From: an uncultured Erythrobacter sp.
Lineage (GTDB): Bacteria; Pseudomonadota; Alphaproteobacteria; Sphingomonadales; Sphingomonadaceae
Length of the DNA: 40,952 nucleotides
Assembly: GCA_938015255.1 (NCBI GenBank)
Contig: CALLQC010000036.1
Coordinates: 1 to 40,952, forward strand
Reading direction: 5' to 3'
The notes below the pieces were generated by a model. That model was not told the DNA's origin. It was given only the letters and a program-made list of their open reading frames with translations, and did no database searches. Positions 33,559 through 40,952 of this stretch are shown in pieces; position 1 is the first letter of the stretch, and every line of letters begins with the position of its first letter. Position numbers and translations under genes: made by a program.

Positions 33559-33861
33559 ATGCCCTCTGTTGAACTGAGCAAACTGCAAGGAGTAGGCCCG
33601 GTACGCGCGCTCTCCGATGGCGACCGCTCGGCCATCGGGAAAAGCGCCGGTAATGCCGCCGCTCCGCCTTCGGGCCCGCAGGCGAAAGGCGGCGTGGCAA
33701 TCGAGGTGAGCCGCGCTCTCGATCCCAGTTCGCCGCCGGTGAACACCGACCGTATCAACGAAATTCGCAAGGCGCTGCGCGATGGCAGCTATCCGCTGGT
33801 TCCGGCACAAATTGCCGATGCGATGATCGCTGCGCGGATTGAATTCGGATTACCGAAATGA
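33559..33861 (+). CDS. flgM: anti-sigma-28 factor FlgM
   Basis: 100 residues. The C-terminal FliA-binding half reads NTDRINEIRKALRDGSYPLV then PAQIADAMIAARIEFGL, close to the FlgM pattern. The N-terminal half is Gly/Ala/Pro/Ser-rich and probably disordered, as needed for export through the flagellum. It binds FliA until hook completion. The frame is open to 33508; the ATG at 33559 has GGAG 7 nt upstream. It is coupled to flgN by ATGA. Confidence 0.93.
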   Translation: MPSVELSKLQGVGPVRALSDGDRSAIGKSAGNAAAPPSGPQAKGGVAIEVSRALDPSSPPVNTDRINEIRKALRDGSYPLVPAQIADAMIAARIEFGLPK

Positions 33862-34205
33862 GCGCGGCAGTGACCGAATTGACCCAGACCGGCCAAGCCG
33901 GGATCGGCGGCAATCTGCGGCAAATGATTGCCGTTCTCGAAGACGAGCGGCAAGCGCTTGCCGCTCTTGATAGCGATGCCCTGATCACCACAGCCTTGAG
34001 CAAGGAAAAGCTTTATGATGCCCTTGCGCTGATTGGCCCTTCGGATCTCGACGAGGAAACCCGCGCCCTTGCGCGCACAGCGCAGCAGCTGAACGCGGTG
34101 AACCGCCGGGTGCGCAACCTGCTAGCTGCCAATGTTTCAGCGCGGCTGGAAGCACTCGGCGGTGTTAGTCACTCCTATCTCGGTAAGGGCCGAGCTCTGG
34201 GCTGA
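33858..34205 (+). CDS. flgN: flagellar chaperone FlgN-like protein
   Basis: 115 residues, predicted all-helical. It has LRQMIAVLEDERQALAALDS at the start, the FlgN pattern of a leucine-rich helix with E-x-x-AL. In the C-terminal half it has LARTAQQLNAVNRRVRNLLA. FlgN is the cytoplasmic export chaperone for FlgK and FlgL. Similarity is weak; overlap with flgM (ATGA) is the usual context. CTCGG and CCGAG near its end (34179-34194) form a small inverted repeat. Confidence 0.82.
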   Translation: MSAAVTELTQTGQAGIGGNLRQMIAVLEDERQALAALDSDALITTALSKEKLYDALALIGPSDLDEETRALARTAQQLNAVNRRVRNLLAANVSARLEALGGVSHSYLGKGRALG

Positions 34206-34235
34206 GACCCGCTGCGCGCCGCTGCGTAGCCATTT

Positions 34236-34251
34236 TGGCACGATTGCTGCT
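34236..34251 (+). promoter_or_regulatory. sigma-54 (-24/-12) promoter of the transglycosylase-flhA-fliA operon
   Basis: TGGCACG (34236-34242), four bases, CTGCT (34247-34251), with GG and GC 10 nt apart and one mismatch to the consensus. The expected start point is near 34263, 45 bp before the GTG at 34308. It would place fliA under sigma-54 control, so that sigma-28 genes come later. Confidence 0.82.
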
Positions 34252-34307
34252 GAGCCTGCAGGAAAGATGGCCGCCCATCCGGCCATTCAAAGCAGGAAAG
34301 CCCGACC

Positions 34308-35246
34308 GTGAACCCGAATGTGCCCGCCGCCAATTCTACCGCGACCAAACCGGTGATCGAAAGCCCGCACCCTGGCCGCAAGCATATTCTTCCTGCTGCC
34401 TCCGCAGTAGAGAAAGCAATCGCCACCGCGTCGCGCCAGACTGCGGTTGATTTCGATTTTCTGCTTGCTCAGGCAGAAGTCGAATCCTCGCTCAATCCCA
34501 GCGCAAAGGCATCAACATCGAGCGCGTCGGGTCTATTCCAATTCATCGATTCAACCTGGCTTGGCACGATGAAGCGGCACGGCGAGCGCTTCGGACTTGG
34601 GGATGTCGCGGCGAAAATCAGTCTCTCCCCGAACGGCAGGGCATTTGTCGCCGATCCGGCCCAGCGTCAGGCCATTCTTGCCATGCGTTTCGATCCAGAA
34701 ATCGCTGCGCAGATGGCGGCTGGGCTGGCAGAAGACAATCGGGCGCATCTTACTCCGATTATCGGGCGGACGCCTGATCACGGCGAGCTGTATCTTGCGC
34801 ATTTTCTGGGGGCGGGCGGTGCTGGCAGGTTTCTGTCGGCGATGGCGGCTAATCCCGATCAAAGCGCTGCAACCCTTTTCCCACGGCCTGCAGCTGCAAA
34901 CCGGGCCGTGTTTTTTGAACCGGATGGATCAGCGCGCAGCCTTGGCGAGGTGAAGGATTTTCTTTCGGCGAAACTGGAGCGGGCGATGAGCGCGGCCAGC
35001 GGCAGGCCTCCTGCGATGCCTCCGTATATCCTCGCTGAGCAAAGCGTCTTTGGGCCACTGCCACCCCAGCCGAATCGAAGGGCAGACCGGTCTCAGGCGG
35101 CCTTGCCAGGCCCCGGCATCACGCGCGCGCCCATGTCGCAAGTGTTGCAATCCGTCTTTGGCAACGAACCCACCCTTGGCGGCTCCAGCGCAGGATCTGC
35201 GCGTGTCAGGCAGGCTTACAGCCAGCTGAAAGCGTTCGGCCTGTGA
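34308..35246 (+). CDS. SLT-type lytic transglycosylase, probable flagellar muramidase
   Basis: 312 residues. An SLT domain (about 45-190) has the catalytic glutamate E59 in AQAEVESSLNPSAKAS, then SSASGLFQFIDSTWLGTM and later ELYLAHFLGAGGAGRFL. The C-terminal 100 residues are Pro/Ala-rich. There is no hydrophobic signal peptide, so export through the flagellar type III path is possible, as with FlgJ. It probably opens the cell wall for the rod, which the short FlgJ here cannot do. The GTG at 34308 follows AGGAAAG and the end overlaps flhA (GTGA). Confidence 0.88.
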   Translation: MNPNVPAANSTATKPVIESPHPGRKHILPAASAVEKAIATASRQTAVDFDFLLAQAEVESSLNPSAKASTSSASGLFQFIDSTWLGTMKRHGERFGLGDVAAKISLSPNGRAFVADPAQRQAILAMRFDPEIAAQMAAGLAEDNRAHLTPIIGRTPDHGELYLAHFLGAGGAGRFLSAMAANPDQSAATLFPRPAAANRAVFFEPDGSARSLGEVKDFLSAKLERAMSAASGRPPAMPPYILAEQSVFGPLPPQPNRRADRSQAALPGPGITRAPMSQVLQSVFGNEPTLGGSSAGSARVRQAYSQLKAFGL

Positions 35247-37369
35247 CCAGTCAAACCTTGAATACCGTACCCTGGATAAACAGGCTACGCGCGGCTCCGG
35301 CTGCCATGGCGCTGCCCGCCGGAATATTCGCCGTCTTTGTGCTGATGGTTCTGCCCATCCCGACGGTGATGCTCGATATCTTTTTCGTGCTGAACATTTC
35401 CATCGCGGTCGCAGTGCTGATGGTGGCGCTTAACGCGCGCCAACCGCTCGATTTCTCAGCTTTTCCCTCGGTCCTGCTGTTCGCCACGCTCCTGAGGCTG
35501 GCGCTCAATGTCGCCTCAACGCGGATCGTTCTGGTGAACGGACATCAAGGCGGCGCTGCTGCGGGCGAGATCATCGATGCGTTCGGACAATTTCTGGTTG
35601 GCGGAAATTTCGCCGTCGGCCTGTTCGTTTTTGCGATCCTGCTGATCATCAACATGATTGTCATCACCAAAGGTGCGGGACGTGTTTCTGAGGTTTCTGC
35701 CCGCTTCGTTCTGGACGCCTTGCCGGGCAAGCAGATGGCAATCGACGCCGATATCGCCGCAGGGTTGATAACGGCAGACGAAGCGCGTGAACGCCGCACC
35801 CACGTTGCGGTGGAAGCCGATTTCTACGGCTCGATGGATGGCGCTTCGAAATTCGTCAAAGGCGATGCCATTGCGGCTTTGCTGATCCTTGGCGTCAATG
35901 TGATTGCTGGCCTTGCGCTCGGCATGATCAGCCACGGACTCAGCGCAGGCGAAGCGGCAGAGCAGTACATAACTCTGGCGGTGGGCGATGCGCTGGTGGC
36001 GCAGGTTCCCGCCCTGCTGCTTTCGATAGCGGCTGCGGCGATTGTGACCCGGGTATCTGACAAGCGCGATCTTGCCGGACAGATCGGTGGGCAGTTCGCC
36101 GATCCGCGTGGCTGGCTGCCGGTTGCTTTAATGCTGCTCGCAATCGGTCTTGTCCCTGCCATGCCGCAGATGATCTTTCTGCCAGCTGCGGGCATTGCAG
36201 GGTCGATCTGGTGGTTTCTTCGCTCGCGGCCGAAAGAGGAGGCAGCGCCGCAACCCACGGACGCGGAGACCCCGCCGGACCAGATTACGGTTTCGGATGT
36301 CAGCGATGCGACATTGGTCACTATTGAACTGGGTTTCGGACTGGTCGGCCTTGTCGACAAAGCTAAGGACGCGCCGCTGCTGACGCGGATCACCGGAATT
36401 CGCAAACAATTGAGCCGCGAACTGGGCTTTGTCCTGCCCCAGTTCCGCATCAAGGATTCTCTCGATCTGGGCGCGCAGGACTACGCCATTGCGCTTGGCG
36501 GAGTTTCAATCGCCAAGGGCTCCGTTCGTCCGGGAAAAATGCTCGCCATTGATGCGGGCGATGTCCGCACAGGTCACGGGCTCAGCGGAGAGGCCACCAT
36601 AGATCCCAGTTTTGAATGTCCCGCCTTGTGGATCGACACCGCGGACCGGGACCACGCCGTCGCCGAAGGCTTTCTGACAGTCGATCCGGGAACTGTCATC
36701 GCCACCCATGCCAACCAGACCCTGCTTGCACGCTGTGCCGATCTGCTAGGTCCGGTTGAAGTGCGCGAGTTGCTCGATGACTTGAAAGAACGCTCGCCTG
36801 CATTGGTTGAGGCGATCCATCCCGATCCGCTTTCGCTTGCCGCTCTTACCCGATTGTTCCGCGCGCTGATTTCGGAAGGTGTCGGGCTTGCCCATCCCCA
36901 GCCGATCCTGACCAGCCTCGCCATCGCACTCCAGCAGACGCAGGATTTCGATGTGCTGATCGACACGATCAGGGCCGACCTTGGCGCAAGACTCGTTTCC
37001 CGCATTTGCGGGCCCGGTGAAAGACTGAAAGTCGTAACCCTCGAAGCGGGGCTTGAGTCGGCTATTCTGGGCGGAATGGTCGAGCCGTCCTCGGGCCAAT
37101 TGCTGATTGAGCCGGAATGCGGGGCCATGATCGCGCGCCGAATTAGCGAGATGATCGAGCAGGAGGGCACGCCCCTCGCGCTGATTGTACAGCCGCCCGC
37201 ACGGCGCGCTCTTTCAAGCCTCCTGCGTCAGCGCGCCCCGCGATGTCTTGTCCTTTCAATCAACGAACTGCCCGCCTCGCAGGCGGTCGAAGTCGTCGGA
37301 CAGATTGGTGAGCCGGAGGCGATCGAACAACCAGAGCTGTCTCCTGCCGAACTGGAACCTGCGCCATGA
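35243..37369 (+). CDS. flhA: flagellar export-gate protein FlhA
   Basis: 708 residues, family length. About eight membrane helices occupy the first 330 residues. The FHIPEP-family signature is present: FVLDALPGKQMAIDADIAAG then LITADEARERR. The cytoplasmic domain (from about 350) includes the TRLFRALISEGVGLAHPQPI region. It forms the nonameric docking ring for chaperone-substrate complexes. The GTG at 35243 overlaps the transglycosylase stop (GTGA), and fliA follows with ATGA. Confidence 0.98.
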   Translation: MTSQTLNTVPWINRLRAAPAAMALPAGIFAVFVLMVLPIPTVMLDIFFVLNISIAVAVLMVALNARQPLDFSAFPSVLLFATLLRLALNVASTRIVLVNGHQGGAAAGEIIDAFGQFLVGGNFAVGLFVFAILLIINMIVITKGAGRVSEVSARFVLDALPGKQMAIDADIAAGLITADEARERRTHVAVEADFYGSMDGASKFVKGDAIAALLILGVNVIAGLALGMISHGLSAGEAAEQYITLAVGDALVAQVPALLLSIAAAAIVTRVSDKRDLAGQIGGQFADPRGWLPVALMLLAIGLVPAMPQMIFLPAAGIAGSIWWFLRSRPKEEAAPQPTDAETPPDQITVSDVSDATLVTIELGFGLVGLVDKAKDAPLLTRITGIRKQLSRELGFVLPQFRIKDSLDLGAQDYAIALGGVSIAKGSVRPGKMLAIDAGDVRTGHGLSGEATIDPSFECPALWIDTADRDHAVAEGFLTVDPGTVIATHANQTLLARCADLLGPVEVRELLDDLKERSPALVEAIHPDPLSLAALTRLFRALISEGVGLAHPQPILTSLAIALQQTQDFDVLIDTIRADLGARLVSRICGPGERLKVVTLEAGLESAILGGMVEPSSGQLLIEPECGAMIARRISEMIEQEGTPLALIVQPPARRALSSLLRQRAPRCLVLSINELPASQAVEVVGQIGEPEAIEQPELSPAELEPAP

Positions 37370-38106
37370 AGCATGACCATTCCCCTTTCACTCAGAACAA
37401 GGTGACCGGATACCAGGCGGGCTCACAGGCCGAAATTGAGGATCGGGTCCGCCGTTTTCTGCCAATGGTCAGGAGCGCGGCATGGCACATTTACGGTATG
37501 GGCAGACCCGGCCTTGAAGTCGAAGACCTGATGCAGGCGGGTGTCCTGGCGCTAACCGAATGTGCTCAGCGCCACAGCGGCCCGACGGAAGACGGATTTG
37601 CCGCCTATGCCAAGATCCGGGTGCGCGGGGCTATGCTTGATCTCATCCGCAAGCTGATGGTTGAAACCCGCACCGCGCGTAAGAAACGCGCCACATATGA
37701 GGCGATATGCGAACGCCTGCGTGCCGAGAACGGACACGATCCCACTCGGGGCGAAATCGCGTCCGCCATGCAGATCAGCGATGCGGAACTGCTCGAAATT
37801 GAATCCTCTTGTGTCAGCCTCGTTTCGATCAGCGAGGAATATGATGAAAGCAACACAGCCTTCGCCAGCGATGACCCCGATCCGTTTGCCGTGCTCTCGG
37901 ACGTGCAGGACCGCGCACGGCTGGTGCGCGCGCTCGCAGACCTGCCCGACCGGCTCAAACTCGTGCTGCAGCTGTTCTTCGTCGAAGAGCTCAACCTGAC
38001 CGAAATCGCGGAAATTATCGAAGTCAGCGTGCCCCGCGTCCATCAGCTGCGCGCAAAGGCGCTCAAGGATTTGCGCGCGCTGCTGGAGGCAGAGGCAGAC
38101 GGCTAG
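37366..38106 (+). CDS. fliA: flagellar RNA polymerase sigma factor FliA (sigma-28)
   Basis: 246 residues. Region 2 contains GLEVEDLMQAGVLALTECAQ then FAAYAKIRVRGAMLDLIRK. Region 3 contains ENGHDPTRGEIASAMQI. Region 4 has LNLTEIAEIIEVSVPRVHQL, a helix-turn-helix. This is the FliA/WhiG type, without region 1. It directs transcription of late flagellar genes and is inhibited by FlgM. The ATG overlaps the flhA stop. It ends 1 bp from the convergent amidohydrolase gene, with no visible terminator. Confidence 0.96.
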   Translation: MKHDHSPFTQNKVTGYQAGSQAEIEDRVRRFLPMVRSAAWHIYGMGRPGLEVEDLMQAGVLALTECAQRHSGPTEDGFAAYAKIRVRGAMLDLIRKLMVETRTARKKRATYEAICERLRAENGHDPTRGEIASAMQISDAELLEIESSCVSLVSISEEYDESNTAFASDDPDPFAVLSDVQDRARLVRALADLPDRLKLVLQLFFVEELNLTEIAEIIEVSVPRVHQLRAKALKDLRALLEAEADG

Positions 38107-38107
38107 T

Positions 38108-40952
38108 TCACCCGCCCGATTTTCCGCCGTCGGAATGCCCTGCACCAGACGCATGGGTTGCAGCTTCCGAGCCGCCAGCCTCGCCAGACTGGCCCGCACC
38201 CCACCAATAGGCGCGCCGTTTGGTATCGCCGGTTGCCACCTCGTTCATCGTCTTGGCATCGTACAGTCGTCCGCCCAGCATCACCTGATCGATCTTGTCC
38301 GAATTGAGGATATTGAGGCTTGGATCCTCGTTCAGCACGAGCAGGTCCGCCAGCTTGCCAACTTCAAGGCTGCCGATATCCTTTGCCATGCCCAGCGACT
38401 GCGCCGGTGCAATTGTCGCCGCTTTCAGCGCCTCTACCGCTGTCATCCCGCCGCGCGCAAAGCTCCAGATTTCCCAGTGCGCCGCAATGCCCGCCTGCTG
38501 GCCGTGCGCCCCGATGGAAACCTTGACGCCGCGTTTTGCAAGCTTCCTTGCCTCGCGCGCCGCATTGTCATCGACAAAAGCCCAATCCGGCGCCTTGGTC
38601 CGCCGGGCCGAACCTGCCAGCAGGATTTTCGGCGGTGTGTGTACCATCAGCGGATGATCGAACACATCTGTCGCCTGCCGCCAGTAGGGATCGCCTGCCA
38701 GCCCGCCATAGGTCACAGTCAATGTCGGCGTGTAGTTCGAGTTGGACTGGCCGAAAAATTGCAGGACATCTTCATAAAAAACGTCGCCGGGCACATTGTG
38801 TTCGATTGTGGAATTGCCATCGGCAACAAGGTTCATGTCCATCCCGAACAGCGAACCGCCCTCTGCCACCACCAGCATGTTCTCTTGCGCCGCTGCACGG
38901 GCGACCATCTGGCGTTGTTCGCGGCGAGGCTGGTTGTAGTTCTTTACCGAGATGCCGCCCTGCGCCTTGATCCGGCGCACATGCGCCAGCGCATCGTCAT
39001 AGCTGTCGATCCGGGCGTAGAAGCCGGGTGCCTTGGCCCCGTAAATGATCTCTCCGGTGGAGAAAATGCGCGGCGCAAGCAGCTTGCCCGCCATCTGCCG
39101 CTCCGCCGAGGCATAGATATGGCTCGCCTGATTGGAGGGATCGTGGATCGTGGTCGTACCCAAAGCGAGATCCTGGACCAGGCGCCAGTTTTGCTGCGGC
39201 AGCAGATCGCCGGTGCCGTGCGGCCCATGCGCGTGCGCATCGACCAGACCCGGCATGATCGTTTTGCCGCGGGCATCCACTCTGACGGCGTCCGATGGCA
39301 CGATCACATCGCCCGCCGGACCAATGGCCGCGATCCTGTCTCCTTCGATCACGATCACGCCGTTTTCGATGACCCCGGCATCCTGCTCCTCAAGCCCTTC
39401 GGCCATGGTGAGTATGCGCGCGCCGGTGATGGCGACGGTCGCGGTCGGTTTATCGGCGGTAACGGTAACCGACATGGCGATACCCATGGCGGGCGGGGAA
39501 TAGCCTTCGCCATCATCCTCGCCTTTCGGCGCATTGCGGAAGAAATCGTCCGTATCGGCGCTCAGCAAGGTCGGTCCAATCGACCAGAACAGCGTCTCCC
39601 CGCCGCGGGCCCAACCGATATAATCTGCGCCGCCGGTCGAAACCTTGGTCACCGGCAGGGCTCCGCCCTTTTCACTCACATCGACCGGTTTGCCCCCTGG
39701 TATCACCGGCATTGCAAACACTTCGTAATTCTGCCGGAAAGCGATGGTCTTGCCATTGGGCGCAATTCGGAAATCGCTGGCAAGGTCGCCGCGCGCATGT
39801 GTGCGCTGTTTTTCACCATCAAGATCGGCAGAGACGAGAGCGAGTTTTCCGTCTGCAAAGGTGGTCATGAAAACGCGGTCATTGGCACTGCCAAATTGCG
39901 GGTTTGACCCGCTGCGTGTCACCCGCTTTGCCGCACCGCCGCCGCTTGGCATGATAAAGACACCGGGGTTTTCCGAATATTCGGGTGCTGTCAGATAACC
40001 TCCGCTTCGCGCTTCGAAGGCGATCATCGATCCATCGGGCGAAAACACCGGATTGGCGTAATGGCCCGGCGTGCTGGTGATTGTGCGGCGGTTCGACCCA
40101 TTGGCATTGGCGACCACGATCTCGCCCAGCCCTTCATCTGTCCAGCGCACATAGGCGATGCGCGAAGCGTCACGGCTGAAGCTCGGGAAAGCTTCGACCG
40201 CATCGCTGGTATCGCCGGTCAGCGGGCGGGGCGCATCACGGCCGCGCGCGGATTTGGTGTAAAGTTTGCCGAGCGTCTCAAACACAACCCGCGATCCGTC
40301 TGGAGAAAGCGTGCCGAACTTGGCCATTTTGGTGGCGAAGCGGTTTGGCGCTACCTCGATCACCGGATGCGGCGCATCAGCAATCCCGCGTGTATCGTTG
40401 ATGGTGAAGGGGATCTGCGCGAAGCCCGATCCATCGCGGCCCACCCGGTTCAGCTTTCCGCCCGCCCAGAACACAATTGAGCGGCTATCCGGCGTCCAGT
40501 CCATATTGGGATAGACCCCGGTCACCGCCCATGTTTCCTGCAGATCGAGATCAAGCGCGCCGTAAATCATGCGCTCTTTTCCGCTGGCAATGTCCTTGAC
40601 CCACAGCTGGCTTTCGTCCTTGTCGCGCCGGACGAAGGCAATTTCCTTACCATCGGGCGAAGGCGCAGGGCGCACTGCGCCGCCATAGCCATCGACCGCA
40701 GTGGTCACTTCGCCGGTCTCTAGATCGTGGCGTTCGATTGCAAAGATGCCGGTCTGGCTGTCCTGCGCGTAGATGAATGTGTTCCCGCCTGTGGTGTTGC
40801 GGGTGTAGTAGATCGCGCTGCCATCGGGCGCGAAGACCGGTTCGCCCAGCTCTTTCTGCAGGGCTTCGTTTGCGCGTTTTACGATCTGGACGCCGCCTCC
40901 GCCGCTGACGTGATACATCCAGATTTCGCCCGTGCCGAGCGAGCGCGCGGTC
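38108..40952 (-). CDS. TolB-like beta-propeller / amidohydrolase fusion protein, 5' end outside the window
   Basis: The frame continues past the right edge (TARSLGTGEIWMYHVSGG reads through), so about 947 C-terminal residues are visible. The first 470 or so have repeated PD40/WD40-like blades (EPVFAPDGSAIYYTRN, RPAPSPDGKEIAFVRR, NPVFSPDGSMIAFEAR). The rest is an amidohydrolase domain with the metal-binding DAHAHG, KNYNQPRREQRQ, STIEHNVPGD, SIGAHGQQAG and a late IGSLEVGKLADLLVLNEDP. Substrate is unknown; a peptide- or imide-like bond is likely. A Gly/Ser/His-rich tail ends it. It is probably periplasmic, but the signal sequence is not in view. It is not related to the flagellar genes. Confidence 0.92.
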   Translation of the reverse strand, partial: TARSLGTGEIWMYHVSGGGGVQIVKRANEALQKELGEPVFAPDGSAIYYTRNTTGGNTFIYAQDSQTGIFAIERHDLETGEVTTAVDGYGGAVRPAPSPDGKEIAFVRRDKDESQLWVKDIASGKERMIYGALDLDLQETWAVTGVYPNMDWTPDSRSIVFWAGGKLNRVGRDGSGFAQIPFTINDTRGIADAPHPVIEVAPNRFATKMAKFGTLSPDGSRVVFETLGKLYTKSARGRDAPRPLTGDTSDAVEAFPSFSRDASRIAYVRWTDEGLGEIVVANANGSNRRTITSTPGHYANPVFSPDGSMIAFEARSGGYLTAPEYSENPGVFIMPSGGGAAKRVTRSGSNPQFGSANDRVFMTTFADGKLALVSADLDGEKQRTHARGDLASDFRIAPNGKTIAFRQNYEVFAMPVIPGGKPVDVSEKGGALPVTKVSTGGADYIGWARGGETLFWSIGPTLLSADTDDFFRNAPKGEDDGEGYSPPAMGIAMSVTVTADKPTATVAITGARILTMAEGLEEQDAGVIENGVIVIEGDRIAAIGPAGDVIVPSDAVRVDARGKTIMPGLVDAHAHGPHGTGDLLPQQNWRLVQDLALGTTTIHDPSNQASHIYASAERQMAGKLLAPRIFSTGEIIYGAKAPGFYARIDSYDDALAHVRRIKAQGGISVKNYNQPRREQRQMVARAAAQENMLVVAEGGSLFGMDMNLVADGNSTIEHNVPGDVFYEDVLQFFGQSNSNYTPTLTVTYGGLAGDPYWRQATDVFDHPLMVHTPPKILLAGSARRTKAPDWAFVDDNAAREARKLAKRGVKVSIGAHGQQAGIAAHWEIWSFARGGMTAVEALKAATIAPAQSLGMAKDIGSLEVGKLADLLVLNEDPSLNILNSDKIDQVMLGGRLYDAKTMNEVATGDTKRRAYWWGAGQSGEAGGSEAATHASGAGHSDGGKSGG

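Noticed and set aside
38135-39907. 590-codon open frame on the plus strand
   Set aside because: It is antisense to the clearly conserved amidohydrolase/propeller gene, with Arg/His/Pro-rich composition and no recognisable domain.

Overview
The window is a dense stretch of a GC-rich alphaproteobacterial chromosome. Protein character and gene content suggest Sphingomonadales, probably Erythrobacteraceae-like; this is inference from recognition, since no rRNA or marker search was possible. About 34 kb (4.1-38.1 kb) is one nearly complete flagellar locus with metabolic and transport genes on both sides. I saw no rRNA, tRNA, insertion sequence or CRISPR array.

Left flank (1-4.1 kb): the C-terminal end of a class III alcohol dehydrogenase, a small cupin, a convergent TetR regulator coupled to a flavin-reductase-like protein, and then nhaA coupled to an alpha/beta hydrolase. 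The flagellar locus starts 7 bp later. Block 1 (minus strand, 19.3 to 4.1 kb) runs: sigma-54 activator, fliE F G H I J K L M N O P Q R, flhB, fliD, fliS. Most junctions are 1-17 bp overlaps, often ATGA or GTGA. The flagellin gene stands alone on the plus strand (19.5-20.3 kb) and ends in a clear intrinsic terminator. Block 2 (minus strand, 30.4 to 20.7 kb) runs: flgB C D E F G H I J K L, motA, motB. Block 3 (plus strand, 30.6-31.7 kb) is a two-gene ExbB/MotA-like plus ExbD/MotB-like pair that I could not name, facing a GGDEF diguanylate cyclase on the minus strand. Block 4 (plus strand, 32.9-38.1 kb) runs: flgA, flgM-flgN, a lytic transglycosylase, flhA, fliA. The window ends in a TolB-propeller/amidohydrolase fusion that runs off the right edge.

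The regulatory signals fit a cascade. Sigma-54 (-24/-12) sites of the form TGGCACG-N4-YTGCW lie before flgB, flgA and the transglycosylase-flhA-fliA operon, consistent with control by the sigma-54 activator encoded beside fliE. A second motif, CTTAAW-N14-SCCG, looks like a sigma-28 (FliA) promoter. It occurs before flagellin, fliD, flgM and the unnamed ExbB/ExbD-like pair. The FlgM anti-sigma factor would hold FliA until the hook is finished. The organisation (fliE next to a FleR/FleT-type activator, FliA/FlgM/FlgN, FliO, FliD/FliS) resembles gammaproteobacterial-type flagella more than the Caulobacter type.

The most interesting points are the proton-channel-like pair under a putative FliA promoter, the four-member FliA motif, a FlgD reduced to its N-terminal domain together with a very short FlgE, an NPMH in place of NPTH at the FlhB self-cleavage site, a FliM without the CheY-binding N-terminal peptide, and a flagellin that keeps the TLR5-recognised sequence at the same residue numbers as in Salmonella.
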